Counted from the stretch's first letter, positions 9,475 through 18,582 are shown. The stretch is DNA of 64,000 nt from Xaviernesmea rhizosphaerae (GCF_001938945.1 NZ_MKIO01000033.1:94268-158267), one strand, 5' to 3'. Notes: generated by a model not told the origin, from the letters alone. Numbers and translations are program-made.

Positions 9475-9504
9475 CGCTTGCCCTTCCGGCGCTTGCCCTT
9501 CCGG
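9475..9504 (-). repeat. Exact 15-bp tandem duplication containing the ribosome-binding site
   Basis: CGCTTGCCCTTCCGG occurs twice back to back at 9475-9489 and 9490-9504 (plus-strand reading). On the minus strand each copy supplies a GGAAGGG Shine-Dalgarno-like core, so the DUF1217 gene has two spaced ribosome sites. Confidence 0.85.
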
Positions 9505-10078
9505 CGTGGCACGGCAGCCGATCGCGCGAAGGGATCGCCTCGCCGCAAGCAGGCCGCCGGACCGGTTCGCGGAGTGCCGCCGGCAAACCGGATCCGCCGC
9601 GCACGCTCCATTGCTGTGTTCCTGCAGTCCTTGCGGCAAAGACGGCCGCCGCTTGCGGGTGCTGCGCCATGCCCTGTCCGCCGCTTCGCCCAAGGCCGAT
9701 CTGCGCCGCGCGCGCAAGCCGACGAAGGACGGAAGTCTGTCATCTGCACGTTAGGCATAGTGACTTGCGCGAGCCTGCCCAGGAGGGCCGCCGGGGTGCC
9801 TCCATGCGGCTGGCGCTGCGCTCTTCGGCAGCCGCTGAAGGACGCAAAACCGCCCTTTTGCGGCCGCCATCGGCAGTTTCCGGCAACAACCCGCTTCATC
9901 TTTTGGCAACCCTGACAGGTTGACTTTTGCTAACCATTGGAAAGCGCAGAGTTTTTTAACCCAGATTTTTAAGCGGTCCCATACGGGGCATGCCTATCCT
10001 CAAGACCATAGAGGACGACAACGTCCCTGAAGAGAAAAGACCGGAAACCGGCTCTCAAGGAAAACAAGGGTGAAAAAC
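9505..10078. other. Intergenic region between the DUF1217 and DUF6101-like genes
   Basis: A divergent gap of about 570 bp. The right part, from about 9890, is AT-rich (TTGACTTTTGCTAACC at 9920, then a T-run and TTAAC near 9957) and probably carries the promoter of the DUF6101-like gene. No coding sequence is convincing. Confidence 0.4.
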
Positions 10079-10645
10079 ATGCTGAAGACGCTTTCCCAAC
10101 CGGCCTGGCTCGAGACGACGCTGCGGATCGATCCGCGCCGCTTTCCCCAGAAGATCAGCTATGCCATCCGCAGTTCCGCCGGCGACGTGACCATCCATCT
10201 CGACGAACGTGGCGCCGTCATGCGCAAACGCCTGCCGACGAGCGGCCTGCCCATTTCGATCGCCCTGCCCGCCCGCGCCTTCCGCGGCATCGCCGCCCGG
10301 GCGATCGACCATGGCGATGGCGAAGTGACGGTGACGCTGGAGCTGCACCACAGCGATCCGGAGCTGAGCGTTCCGCTTCTGGTCGCCCATGACCTCTGCG
10401 ACATCGCCGCCGACTGGCGCGCCTGGTCGCAGGCCTATGGCATTCCTATGCTGATGGTCGAGGCCGACGGCATCGCCCGCCCGCTGGAAGACCATCTCGA
10501 AGAGCCGCGCATGCATGATCTGCGTCAGCGCCGCCGCCACAGCCTGATCGGCATGCGCCGCCCGCGTTTCCTCATGCGCCGCACGCCCGGCAGCCTCGGC
10601 GTCGCCATGCGTCTCGAAGGCCGCGAAATCATCGCCCGCAATTAA
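10079..10645 (+). CDS. DUF6101-like conserved hypothetical protein
   Basis: A 188-residue soluble protein found in Rhizobiaceae beside ubiA and purD. I place it in DUF6101 from memory, with moderate confidence. It begins with a helical segment, then strands with alternating charge (VTIHLDERGAV), and ends in an Arg-rich region (RQRRRHSLIGMRRPRFLMRR, about residues 145-170) that could bind nucleic acid or acidic lipids. No catalytic motif is visible. Two starts are plausible: ATG at 10079 with AAGGG 9 nt upstream, or GTG at 10070 with AAGGA at similar spacing. I chose the ATG. A module A repeat begins 12 bp after the stop. Confidence 0.65.
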   Translation: MLKTLSQPAWLETTLRIDPRRFPQKISYAIRSSAGDVTIHLDERGAVMRKRLPTSGLPISIALPARAFRGIAARAIDHGDGEVTVTLELHHSDPELSVPLLVAHDLCDIAADWRAWSQAYGIPMLMVEADGIARPLEDHLEEPRMHDLRQRRRHSLIGMRRPRFLMRRTPGSLGVAMRLEGREIIARN

Positions 10646-10656
10646 AGCATCAGGCC

Positions 10657-10706
10657 AGAGCATCGGGCTGAAAACTGGGAACCGGTTTTTTAGAAAAATC
10701 CGATGC
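10657..10706 (+). repeat. Module A palindromic repeat
   Basis: Reads AGAGCATCGGGCTGAAAA, then GGGAACCGGTTTTT, ending AAATCCGATGC. The ends form the GCATCGG/CCGATGC stem shared by the other copies. Confidence 0.8.
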
Positions 10707-11040
10707 GAGAACAGAAATCGAGACCATCGGGTCGCCGTCGGTTTTCGGCCGGATGCCGACAAGGACCTGATGGCTGCGGCCCGATCTCGTCATGTCTTAT
10801 GGGCGAGGATCGCCCTTCCCTCCTCCAGTGCGAAAAGCCGGTCGTTCCCTGCGGCCGGTTTTTCGTTTCGGGCGCGCGCTCTCCTTCAGTCCGTCTACCG
10901 TCGCGAAGGTCCTGCGTCATTTTCCACCATGGAAACGGCGCCTGCCTTCAATGCGCCACAAGCGCCCGGCACGAAAGGCCCCAGGCGCCACCGGGAAATC
11001 CCCGCAAAGGGCGTCGTCAACAGGACGGAAGGAGGCTCCC
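10707..11040. other. Intergenic stretch upstream of the candidate small gene
   Basis: About 330 bp with no recognisable gene. Several frames stay open but have no family similarity and atypical composition. It probably contains the promoter for the small reading frame at 11041. Confidence 0.35.
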
Positions 11041-11142
11041 ATGCGCATGATTCTGGCACTCTTGGCCCTGTTCCGCACGGCGGCCGCCCGCCAGCGGCGG
11101 AAGATGACGCCGCGTCGCACCGAGCAGCTGAGCTGGGGCTGA
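11041..11142 (+). CDS. Candidate 33-residue small protein
   Basis: ATG at 11041 is preceded by GGAAGGAGGCTCCC, one of the best Shine-Dalgarno sequences in the window, with ideal spacing. The predicted peptide starts with a short hydrophobic stretch (MRMILALLALF), followed by an Arg-rich tail (RQRRKMTPRR). This suggests a small membrane-associated or amphipathic peptide. I do not recognise a family. The gene could instead be a leader or a chance reading frame. The ribosome site is the main support. Confidence 0.4.
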   Translation: MRMILALLALFRTAAARQRRKMTPRRTEQLSWG

Positions 11143-11180
11143 GCCCCGCTTTCACGCATGGGAACAGCGCCGCAGCATCT

Positions 11181-11285
11181 TAGAGCATCGGACCGAAAAG
11201 TGGGAACCGGTTTTCGGAAAAATCCGATGCAAGAACAAAGATCTAGAGCATCGCACTGAGTACTATTTTCAGTCCGATGCTCTAG
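11181..11285 (+). repeat. Two-module palindromic repeat (A then B)
   Basis: Module A spans 11181-11230 (TAGAGCATCGGACCGAAAAG ... AATCCGATGC). After a 12-bp spacer (AAGAACAAAGAT), module B spans 11243-11285, starting CTAGAGCATCG and ending CGATGCTCTAG as perfect 11-bp inverted ends. The element ends 6 bp from the ubiA stop codon and may act as its transcript end. Confidence 0.88.
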
Positions 11286-11291
11286 CGCCGC

Positions 11292-12251
11292 TCACATCAG
11301 CCGGACGATCCAGGCGGCCACCAGGCCGATAAAGATGATCAGCCCCACAATGTTGTTGGCGCGAAACAGCGCAAGGCATTGCTCCGCATCGTGAATGCGA
11401 AGCGCAAGGATCTGATAGGCCAGCACCACGGCGGCGGCCAACAGGCCGAGATAGGCAAGGAAGCCGACGCCGGCCGAGGCAAAGGCCACCAGCATGAAGA
11501 CGAGTGCGGCGCCGTACAAGGCCGTCAGCCATGGCTTGGGGCGTTCGCCGAAACGGCGGGCGGTGGAGCCGATGCCAACAAGCGCATCGTCCTCCCGGTC
11601 CTGATAGGCGTAGATCGTGTCGTAACCGATGGTCCAGGCGATGGCGGCCAGATAGAGCGCCACCGCTGGCAGGCCGATGGTGGAAAATTCCGCCGACCAG
11701 CCCATCAGAGCACCCCAGGAAAAGGCGAGACCCAGCACCAGCTGCGGCCAGTTGGTCACCCGCTTGGCGAAGGGATAGGCCGCGACGATGACGAGCGAGG
11801 CGATGCCCAGCAGGATCGACGCGCCGTTGAACTGCAGCAGCACGACGAGCCCGACCAGCGCCTGCACGAGAATGAAGATCTTGGCATTGCGTCGGCTGAT
11901 TCGCCCGGCCGGCAGCGGCCGTGAGCGGGTGCGCGCCACGGAGGCGTCGAGCTCGTGATCGACCAGATCATTATAGGTGCAGCCCGCGCCGCGCATCGCC
12001 ACGGAGCCGATGAAAAACAAGACGAGATGCCAGAGAAAGCGGCCGGGCTGCGAAGAGCCGGACTCGGCCGCGACATTGGCGGCCAGCGCCGCCGACCAGA
12101 AACAGGGCCACATCAGCAGCTGCCAGCCGATCGGCCGATCCCAGCGCGCAAGCTGCGCATGCGGCCAGAGCGCGCGCGGCAGCGCGCGATAGACCCAGTT
12201 CTTCGAGGGGGCATCGGCCACGCGGCCATTGTCGAGGGACGTAAGGCTCAT
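11292..12251 (-). CDS. ubiA: 4-hydroxybenzoate octaprenyltransferase (UbiA)
   Basis: Integral membrane prenyltransferase that joins the polyprenyl tail to 4-hydroxybenzoate in ubiquinone synthesis. The 319-residue protein has about eight hydrophobic segments. The two Asp-rich signatures of the family are clear: GCTYNDLVDHELD (NDxxDxxxD, near residue 100) and YDTIYAYQDREDD (DxxYAxxDxxDD, near 225). The ATG at 12251 (MSLTSLD) was chosen because the hydrophobic core and family similarity follow it. An in-frame start 21 nt upstream adds only seven residues. The tail donor would be made by ispB at 29056. The gene points away from the binding-protein operon at 12544. Confidence 0.93.
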   Translation of the reverse strand: MSLTSLDNGRVADAPSKNWVYRALPRALWPHAQLARWDRPIGWQLLMWPCFWSAALAANVAAESGSSQPGRFLWHLVLFFIGSVAMRGAGCTYNDLVDHELDASVARTRSRPLPAGRISRRNAKIFILVQALVGLVVLLQFNGASILLGIASLVIVAAYPFAKRVTNWPQLVLGLAFSWGALMGWSAEFSTIGLPAVALYLAAIAWTIGYDTIYAYQDREDDALVGIGSTARRFGERPKPWLTALYGAALVFMLVAFASAGVGFLAYLGLLAAAVVLAYQILALRIHDAEQCLALFRANNIVGLIIFIGLVAAWIVRLM

Positions 12252-12543
12252 GCCTACTCCATGCAGCGGCAAGCTTCATGCGTCAAGCTGGCAATCATGC
12301 GAAGATCCGTCCCTTCGATTCGGCCCAGCCGCACGCGATCGCCCGTCCTCTCCGGCGCCACACCTGAAAATTGCAGACAGATGCGCATCGGATCGATGCA
12401 GCGCACGCTTGGAGCCATGGATCGCCCTGACATTGAAAGACTTTTTAAAGCACATCGCAGCACGCCAGATACAGCCCCTGCACGATAAGCATTCATCAAG
12501 CTTTGGCCTGCATCCTGACCTTATTGCTGTTGGATATTGAGAA

Positions 12544-13584
12544 ATGCGCCCTCTTTTGCTTGCTGCGTCTTTGACGGTTGGGCTGGCTGCCCCAGGCCAG
12601 GCGCAGGCGGAGACGCTGAATCTCCTGATCTGGGAATCCTATATCGACCAGTCGCTCCTCGACAGCTGGAGCGCGCGCACCGGCATCAGCGTGAAGCAGA
12701 GCTATTACGACAGCGGCGACATGCGCGACGAAATGCTGGCCGATCCCGAGAGCAAGGCCGATCTGGTGGTGATCGGCGAAGGCGGCGGCGCGATCTTCGG
12801 CAAGCGCGGCTTGCTCGAACCGCTGAGCGTCGAGACCATTCCCGCACTGGAGAGCTACGAGCCCAGCTGGCGCCAGCGTTGCGGCGGCTATGGCGTTCCC
12901 TATCTCTGGGGCACCATGGGCATTCTCTACAGGTCCGATCAGGTCACCTCGGCGCCGACCTCCTGGGAGGATCTGCTGCTGCCCTCCTCCGGCATGCGCA
13001 AGCACATCGCCATGTACAACGACCACAGCGAGGCTTTCGTGCCCGCGCTCGTCTATCTCGGCCAGTCGATCAATACCAATGACAAGCCGGTGCTGAAAGC
13101 CGCCTTCGAGCTGATGAAGCGGCAGGCTCCCTTTGTGCTGACCTATGACTATGTGATCTCCTCCGTCCAGGATCCGAAGCTTGGCGACCGGATCTACATG
13201 GCGCTCGGCTATAGCGGCGACCAGAAAACGCTCAACGACAAGACAGGCCAGAAGAACTTCTGGCGCTATGCCGTCCCCAAGGAAGGCACGCTGTCCTGGC
13301 TGGATTGCATCGCCGTCATGGCCCATTCGCCACGCAAGGCGCTGGCGCTGGATCTCGTCGAGTTTCTGAGCCAGCCGCGCCAGGCCGCGCAGAACGCCGT
13401 CGCCCTGCGCATGCCCGTCGTCAGCCAGGCGGCGCTGGCCTTCGTGCCGCCGGCGCAGCGCGGCGATCCAGAGATCTATCCGCCGGACGAGGCCCTGGCG
13501 CGCATCCAGTTCCAGACGGAGCTTTCGGCCCAATCGATCCAGCTGCGCCGACGCATCATCACCGCCGTGGCGAGCTTCCAATGA
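12544..13584 (+). CDS. Periplasmic polyamine-type binding protein (PotD/NspS-like)
   Basis: A 346-residue exported protein with a Sec signal of about 22 residues (hydrophobic LLLAASLTVGLAA, Ala-x-Ala near 20-22). The mature part follows the PotD/PotF fold: LNLLIWESY at 25-33 matches the first strand with its Trp and Tyr. GVPYLWGTMG at 117-126 and LSWLDCIAV at 250-258 retain the Trp and Asp that contact polyamine in PotD (Trp122, Trp252, Asp254 here). The PotD Trp in the hinge region is replaced by Tyr in LGYSGD. No ABC permease or ATPase gene is adjacent. Instead the stop overlaps the start of a GGDEF-EAL sensor (ATGA), which points to a signalling rather than transport role, as for NspS with MbaA. 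The ligand is inferred. Confidence 0.82.
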   Translation: MRPLLLAASLTVGLAAPGQAQAETLNLLIWESYIDQSLLDSWSARTGISVKQSYYDSGDMRDEMLADPESKADLVVIGEGGGAIFGKRGLLEPLSVETIPALESYEPSWRQRCGGYGVPYLWGTMGILYRSDQVTSAPTSWEDLLLPSSGMRKHIAMYNDHSEAFVPALVYLGQSINTNDKPVLKAAFELMKRQAPFVLTYDYVISSVQDPKLGDRIYMALGYSGDQKTLNDKTGQKNFWRYAVPKEGTLSWLDCIAVMAHSPRKALALDLVEFLSQPRQAAQNAVALRMPVVSQAALAFVPPAQRGDPEIYPPDEALARIQFQTELSAQSIQLRRRIITAVASFQ

Positions 13585-15944
13585 CGCTTGGCAAACGCAC
13601 CTTCCTGCTGCTGTTCCCCACAGTTCTGTTCGGCTATATGCTGGCCGCCGTGCTCGTGTACAATGCGCAGAGCCGGGCGATGCTGGCGCTCGAACAGGCG
13701 CGCCTCTCACAAAAGCTCGACCATGCCGCGGCCCTTTTCGCCAACACGGTCAGCCAGGCCCGCAATTTCTACTATACGATCGCCGAGAGCGATGCCGTGC
13801 ACCAGTTCGTATCGGAACCGGATGCCGCCTATCGCAGCCGTTCACTGGGCATGCGCCTGCAGCAGTCCATCCGCCAGCTCCTGGACGATCCCAAGGTCTT
13901 CCTGTCCTTCACCGTGCTGCGGCCCGACATGGAGGAAGCCTATTATTTCGAGAACAGCAACAATCCCTTCGCCGAGCTGAGCCCGCAACAGATCGAACTG
14001 GGCCGTAAGCTGCAGGAGGGCGGCGAGGTTCGCACCTTCGCCTATCTGGCCGACGCGCCGACCCAGCCGATCATCGTCTATTCCGCGCTGCTGGACCCGA
14101 TCACCCTCACCCGCCCCATTCCCAGCGCGCGGTCGCAGGCGCTCCTGATGCAGGTCGGCACCGAGCCGAAGGAGTTTCTGCGGCTCGTGCGCCAGATCGA
14201 GACCGATTATGGCAGTCGCGCCGTCTTCTCGGACGAGGCGCCGCCAAAGGTGGCCGACACTCTGTCCAGTGTGCAGCTGCCGACAGGGCAATATTTGTCT
14301 GTCACCATTGCGCCGCAGCATATCAGCGCGGCGATGCGCCGCCTGAAATGGCTGCTGGTCACAGGCGTTCTGGCCATGGCCTTCGTCTCGATCGGCCTGA
14401 CGCTCCTGCTGATGCGCCGCTTCGTCATCCGCCCGATCACCGCGCTGGACCAGGAAGTGACGCGGGTGATGAATGGCGAGATCGACGCAATCGGCGAAAC
14501 CGGCGCGACGGTCGAGGTCGGACGGCTGACGCGCAACATCCGCGCCCTGCACGAACAGTCGCAACAGTCGATGAACCTGATCCAGCGGGCGTCCTGGACC
14601 GATTCGCTCACCGGCATCAGCAACCGCAGCCATTTCCAGACGCTCGCGGCCAAGGCCATCGAGCGGGCGATGACCTATGGCGGCCATTGCAGCCTCCTGT
14701 TCATCGACATCGACAACTTCAAATTCGTCAACGACAAATATGGCCATGGCGTCGGCGACGAGCTGCTGCGCCACCTCGCGCGCAGCATCAGCGAGGCGGT
14801 CAGCCGCATCACCGTCGCCCGCGCCCTGCCGCCGCCGATCCTGGCGCGGCTTTCGGGCGACGAATTCGCCGTGATGATCCTGGCCCCGCCGGGAGAAGGC
14901 GCGACACGGGCCGCCTGCGACGCGATCCTCGATCTGTTCGAGGGCGGTTTTCTCCTGCGCGACAAGAGCTATCCCGTCACCGCCAGCATCGGCGTTGCGC
15001 TCTGCCCGCATGATGCGCAGAGCCTGAACGAGCTCGTCGCCAATGCCGATGCCGCCATGTACCAGGCCAAGACCAGCGGCAAGAACAGGTCCTCCCGCTT
15101 TTCGCGCGTGCTGCAGGACAAGCGCGACCGCGTGCGGCAGATCCGCGAGGAGCTGCAGCAGATCGATCCCGACGACGAATTCCACCTCGTCTACATGCCC
15201 GTGGTCGATCCGGACGGAAAGGTGATGGGCTGCGAGGCGCTGCTGCGCTGGACATCGCCGATTCTCGGACGCGTCGGCCCGGACGAGTTCGTCCCGATCG
15301 CCGAGACCTCGGGCCTGTTCAGCAAGATCGACCATTGGGTCATCGACCGGGCGATCCGCGACCATGCGGCGCTGGCCGGCCTTTTCGGCAGCGACACCAT
15401 CCTCGCCATCAATATTTCCTCGGCCGAACTGCACCAGGACGATATTGCCGACCGCTTCATCGAAGCCGTCGCCCGCCATGGCGTCGATCCCCACCTGATC
15501 GAGATCGAGCTGACGGAAACCTATTCGGTCTCCCTGTCGGCCACGGCGGAGCGGGTGCTGTCGCGGCTGGCGGGCAAGGGTTTCGGGATTTCGATCGACG
15601 ATTTCGGCGCGGGCTATAACAGCCTGCAGCAATTGATCGATTACCGCGCCGACGCGATCAAGCTCGATCGCGGCATCGTCGAGAAACTGGCCGGCACCGG
15701 CCAGATCGAGGCGCTGACGGCGCTGATCGCGCTATGCCACGCGCGCGAGATGTCCGTGGTGGCCGAAGGCGTGGACACGCACGAGAAATTCAGCGCGCTG
15801 CGCCATGCCGGCTGCGACCTGTTCCAAGGCTATCTCATCAGCCGGCCGCTGGTTCTGACCGAGCTTGCCGCCTGGGCGCTGACCCGCAGTTCCAGCTATG
15901 GCATCATCGCGACCGAGCCGCAGGCCCCGCTGCTGATCGCCTGA
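13581..15944 (+). CDS. Membrane HAMP-GGDEF-EAL protein (MbaA-like c-di-GMP enzyme)
   Basis: A 787-residue inner-membrane sensor. TM1 is at about 8-27, followed by a periplasmic domain of about 225 residues, TM2 at 256-277, HAMP to about 330, GGDEF at 340-510 and EAL at 520-770. The cyclase signature is SGDEF (425-429), a variant compatible with activity. No RxxD inhibitory site precedes it. The EAL domain keeps all catalytic residues I can check: E552 in CEALLRW, N611, E642, DDFGAGY at 673-679, K694, E729 and Q749. It should therefore hydrolyse c-di-GMP and may also make it. The start codon overlaps the stop of the binding-protein gene by four bases, so the two are translationally coupled. 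The large periplasmic domain is the likely docking site for the binding protein. Confidence 0.88.
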   Translation: MTLGKRTFLLLFPTVLFGYMLAAVLVYNAQSRAMLALEQARLSQKLDHAAALFANTVSQARNFYYTIAESDAVHQFVSEPDAAYRSRSLGMRLQQSIRQLLDDPKVFLSFTVLRPDMEEAYYFENSNNPFAELSPQQIELGRKLQEGGEVRTFAYLADAPTQPIIVYSALLDPITLTRPIPSARSQALLMQVGTEPKEFLRLVRQIETDYGSRAVFSDEAPPKVADTLSSVQLPTGQYLSVTIAPQHISAAMRRLKWLLVTGVLAMAFVSIGLTLLLMRRFVIRPITALDQEVTRVMNGEIDAIGETGATVEVGRLTRNIRALHEQSQQSMNLIQRASWTDSLTGISNRSHFQTLAAKAIERAMTYGGHCSLLFIDIDNFKFVNDKYGHGVGDELLRHLARSISEAVSRITVARALPPPILARLSGDEFAVMILAPPGEGATRAACDAILDLFEGGFLLRDKSYPVTASIGVALCPHDAQSLNELVANADAAMYQAKTSGKNRSSRFSRVLQDKRDRVRQIREELQQIDPDDEFHLVYMPVVDPDGKVMGCEALLRWTSPILGRVGPDEFVPIAETSGLFSKIDHWVIDRAIRDHAALAGLFGSDTILAINISSAELHQDDIADRFIEAVARHGVDPHLIEIELTETYSVSLSATAERVLSRLAGKGFGISIDDFGAGYNSLQQLIDYRADAIKLDRGIVEKLAGTGQIEALTALIALCHAREMSVVAEGVDTHEKFSALRHAGCDLFQGYLISRPLVLTELAAWALTRSSSYGIIATEPQAPLLIA

Positions 15945-16239
15945 CGGCGAGCAGCCTGGTTTTGACCTTTGCGACCGATCGCAGAAGCCTTGCGCGCCAA
16001 GGTCAAAATCACGACGATAACCGGGCCAGGCCGCCATTTGCGCTTCTCGCGGACAAAGCCCGCGCGCGCCGGCGCTTTTGTCCTTGACCCGGAGGGCCGT
16101 CGCGCCGTAACGCCACGCGTGAAGGATTGAAGCGCGGCGCGAATTCCGGTTCGCCCCAGGCGCGTCAAGGCTCTCGCGATCGCGCACCACTCAAAGGTCT
16201 CGCGCGACAGGGGAAATGGCGATCAGAACGGAGGCGGGA

Positions 16240-17511
16240 ATGAAGGTGTTGCTGATCGGGTCCGGCGGGCGTGAACATGCGCTGGCCTGGAAAATCGCCC
16301 AGTCGCCGCGCCTGACCGAGCTGTTCGCGGCCCCTGGCAACCCCGGAATCGCCGAGGAGGCGACGCTGGTGGCGCTCGATATCGAGGACCACGCGGCCGT
16401 CTGCGCTTTCTCAGTCGAGCGCGGCATCGATCTCGTGGTGATCGGCCCCGAGGCGCCGCTGGTCTCCGGCCTTTCGGACGCGCTGCGCGCGGCAGGCTTT
16501 GCCGTGTTCGGTCCCTCCAAGGCCGCCGCGGCACTCGAAGGCTCCAAGGGCTTCACCAAGGATCTCTGCGCCCGCTATTCCATTCCCACAGGCGCCTATC
16601 GCCGCTTCACCGAGGCCGAGCCGGCCAAGGCCTATGTTCGCGAACAGGGCGCTCCGATCGTCGTCAAGGCCGATGGGCTGGCCGCCGGCAAGGGTGTGAC
16701 CGTTGCCATGACGCTGGACGAGGCGCTGGCCGCCATCGACGACTGCTTTTCCGGCAGCTTCGGCGCCGCGGGCGCCGAGGTGGTGGTGGAAGCCTATCTC
16801 GACGGCGAGGAGGCGAGCTTCTTCTGCCTGTGCGATGGCAAGACCGCCCTGCCTCTGGCCTCCGCCCAGGACCACAAGCGCGTGGGCGATGGCGATACCG
16901 GGCCCAATACCGGCGGCATGGGCGCCTATTCGCCGGCCCCTGTCATGACCGAGGCGATGACGCAGGCGACCATGGAGCGCATCATCGCCCCCACCATCGC
17001 CGGCATGGCCGAAAGCGGCATGCCCTTTACCGGCGTGCTCTTCGCCGGTCTGATGATCACCGACAAGGGCCCCGAACTGATCGAATACAATGTCCGCTTC
17101 GGCGACCCGGAAACCCAGGTGCTGATGATGCGGCTGAAGAGCGATCTGCTGCCGCTGCTCCATGCCGCCGCCACCGGCACGCTGGAAGGGCTCTCGGCCG
17201 AATGGCGCCCGGAGCCGGCTCTGACGGTGGTGATGGCCTCCAAGGGCTATCCCGGCAGCTTCGAGCGCAACACGCCGATTGCGGCGCTGGCGCGCGAGGA
17301 TGCCTCCGCCAAGGTCTTCCATGCCGGCACAGCGATGAAGGATGGCCAGCTGGTGGCCACCGGCGGGCGCGTGCTCAATGTCACCGCCATGGGCAGGAGC
17401 GTGCGCGCCGCCCATGACACGGCCTATGCCGCCATCGACCGAATCGTCTGGGACAACGGGTTCTGCCGCCGCGATATCGGCTGGCGCGCCATCGCCCGCG
17501 AAGAGGGCTGA
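16240..17511 (+). CDS. purD: Phosphoribosylamine-glycine ligase (GARS)
   Basis: ATP-dependent ligase of purine biosynthesis that joins glycine to 5-phosphoribosylamine. The 423-residue length is typical of the family. It begins [17 protein letters not shown], the N-terminal nucleotide-fold signature. The ATP-grasp core shows [35 protein letters not shown] and [14 protein letters not shown], and the C-terminal part is the small GARS domain. The start at 16240 is set by GGAGGCGGGA immediately upstream, rather than by the in-frame ATG 24 nt earlier. The gene is monocistronic here, with repeats on its 3' side. Confidence 0.95.
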   Translation: MKVLLIGSGGREHALAWKIAQSPRLTELFAAPGNPGIAEEATLVALDIEDHAAVCAFSVERGIDLVVIGPEAPLVSGLSDALRAAGFAVFGPSKAAAALEGSKGFTKDLCARYSIPTGAYRRFTEAEPAKAYVREQGAPIVVKADGLAAGKGVTVAMTLDEALAAIDDCFSGSFGAAGAEVVVEAYLDGEEASFFCLCDGKTALPLASAQDHKRVGDGDTGPNTGGMGAYSPAPVMTEAMTQATMERIIAPTIAGMAESGMPFTGVLFAGLMITDKGPELIEYNVRFGDPETQVLMMRLKSDLLPLLHAAATGTLEGLSAEWRPEPALTVVMASKGYPGSFERNTPIAALAREDASAKVFHAGTAMKDGQLVATGGRVLNVTAMGRSVRAAHDTAYAAIDRIVWDNGFCRRDIGWRAIAREEG

Positions 17512-17604
17512 TCTTGCCGCTCATCTGACTGACAATCATCGGGTATCAGACCGACAAGGGGGAACCGGGTTTCGGCCCGATCCTCAAAAGGGCGGCGCGA
17601 TCTT

Positions 17605-17708
17605 TAGAGCATCAAACTGAAAATCGTACGCAGTTCGATGCCCTAATTTTTTGTTTTTGCATCGGATTTTTCCGAAAACCGGTTCCCACTTTTCGGTTCG
17701 ATGCTCTA
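17605..17708 (-). repeat. Two-module palindromic repeat, inverted orientation
   Basis: Module B lies at 17605-17645 (TAGAGCATCAAACTGAAAAT ... CGATGCCCTA) and module A in reverse at 17659-17708 (GCATCGGATTTTTCCGAAAA ... TTCGATGCTCTAA), with a T-rich 13-bp spacer. It is the mirror image of the 11181 and 30076 copies. Confidence 0.85.
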
Positions 17709-17744
17709 AGCGATGCCTCGTGCGCTTTCCCTCCTTATCTCGTC

Positions 17745-17794
17745 GCATGCCGTCATCGCAAAGCCGGTGCCCGCTTTTTCGCCGCATGCTTTAA
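17745..17794 (-). repeat. Divergent module A-like repeat
   Basis: GTCGCATGCCGTCATCGCAA, then GCCGGTGCCCGCTTTTTCG, ending CGCATGCTTTA. It aligns with the copy at 49511-49560, including the unusual GTCGCATG(C/T)CGTCATCGCA flank, so a sub-family of the repeat exists. Confidence 0.55.
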
Positions 17795-18021
17795 CGCCCC
17801 GTTTACCAGCCTTCCTGACGGAGCTGTAAGACCCCCGCCGCATAGTGCTTTCAGCCATGAACGCGCTGCCGGCGCATGCTATCCATGCCGCGCGCCCCAT
17901 CCGAGACGGGATCCTCCGCCCTGACCACAAGAGGCCCGCGACCAGGCGCAAGGGCCTGGGATGAGGCATGCGCATGAGACGCCCGCCGGCCGGCCTGCGG
18001 TTCGACCGGCAAAGAACAGGG

Positions 18022-18582
18022 ATGATGCCGATGCGACATTTCTCTTTGATCCTGTGGGGTCTGCCCGGCCTTTTCCTCGGCGCTGGCACAGCCCTCGCCG
18101 GCTCGATCGACAGGATCGACTCGACTGAGCCGCCGGTGGTGCAGGCGGTGTTCGAGATCGTCTGCTCGACCTGCGCCGATCATCCGCGCGCCCAGGATCG
18201 AGCGCCGACCTATCTCGTGCCGGAGCTCGGCACACGCGACGAGAAGATCGAACTGCAGCGCATCCACGGCGCCCTCATGCTGGTGCGCACGGAAGCCTGG
18301 TTCGGCGGCTCGCCGGTACGCATCGTGACCAAGCCCACGCCGGAAGCGATGGCAGCCTATCTCAAAGCCCGCAACATCGTCGCCGGCGACACGCTGGCGG
18401 GCAATCCCGGCGAAACCGGCGCGGGCTTCACCATTGCCGCAGCGGGCATCGACAGCCTGAACACCACCGCCGCGCTTGCGCCGGCCGAACCGCTGAAAGC
18501 TGATTCGGTCGATCTCGCATCCGAAAAATCTGCCTCTTCACAGGTTTTTGATAGGACAGGCTTCCAACTTCGTCTAAACTGA
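18022..18582 (+). CDS. Secreted protein, possibly HPE1-like domain
   Basis: A 186-residue exported protein. Residues about 5-27 form a Sec signal (hydrophobic LILWGLPGLFLGAGTALA). The mature part contains IVCSTCADHP (two Cys three apart, possibly a disulphide or metal pair) and MLVRTEAWFGGSPV. I associate the latter with the rhizobial 'plant virulence effector HPE1-like' family, but this is a recollection rather than proof. The C-terminal third is Ala/Ser rich and low in structure. The ATG at 18022 was chosen, with 18031 as an equal alternative. A three-hairpin structure and a strong terminator follow the stop directly. Confidence 0.55.
   Translation: MMPMRHFSLILWGLPGLFLGAGTALAGSIDRIDSTEPPVVQAVFEIVCSTCADHPRAQDRAPTYLVPELGTRDEKIELQRIHGALMLVRTEAWFGGSPVRIVTKPTPEAMAAYLKARNIVAGDTLAGNPGETGAGFTIAAAGIDSLNTTAALAPAEPLKADSVDLASEKSASSQVFDRTGFQLRLN

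Larger units (their letters stand above)
17512..18021. other. Intergenic region rich in palindromic repeats
   Basis: 510 bp holding a complete B+A repeat pair and a divergent A copy (listed separately). No gene is convincing. The last 150 bp must contain the promoter for the secreted protein at 18022. Confidence 0.5.

Noticed and set aside
8110..9915. Long plus-strand frame opposite the DUF1217 gene
   Set aside because: Composition (Val/Ile/Arg/His repeats) is what the reverse of the repeat units gives. It has no ribosome site or known domain.
9956..9972. CtrA site upstream of the DUF6101-like gene
   Set aside because: Two TTAA tetramers are present but 9 bp apart, not the required 7.
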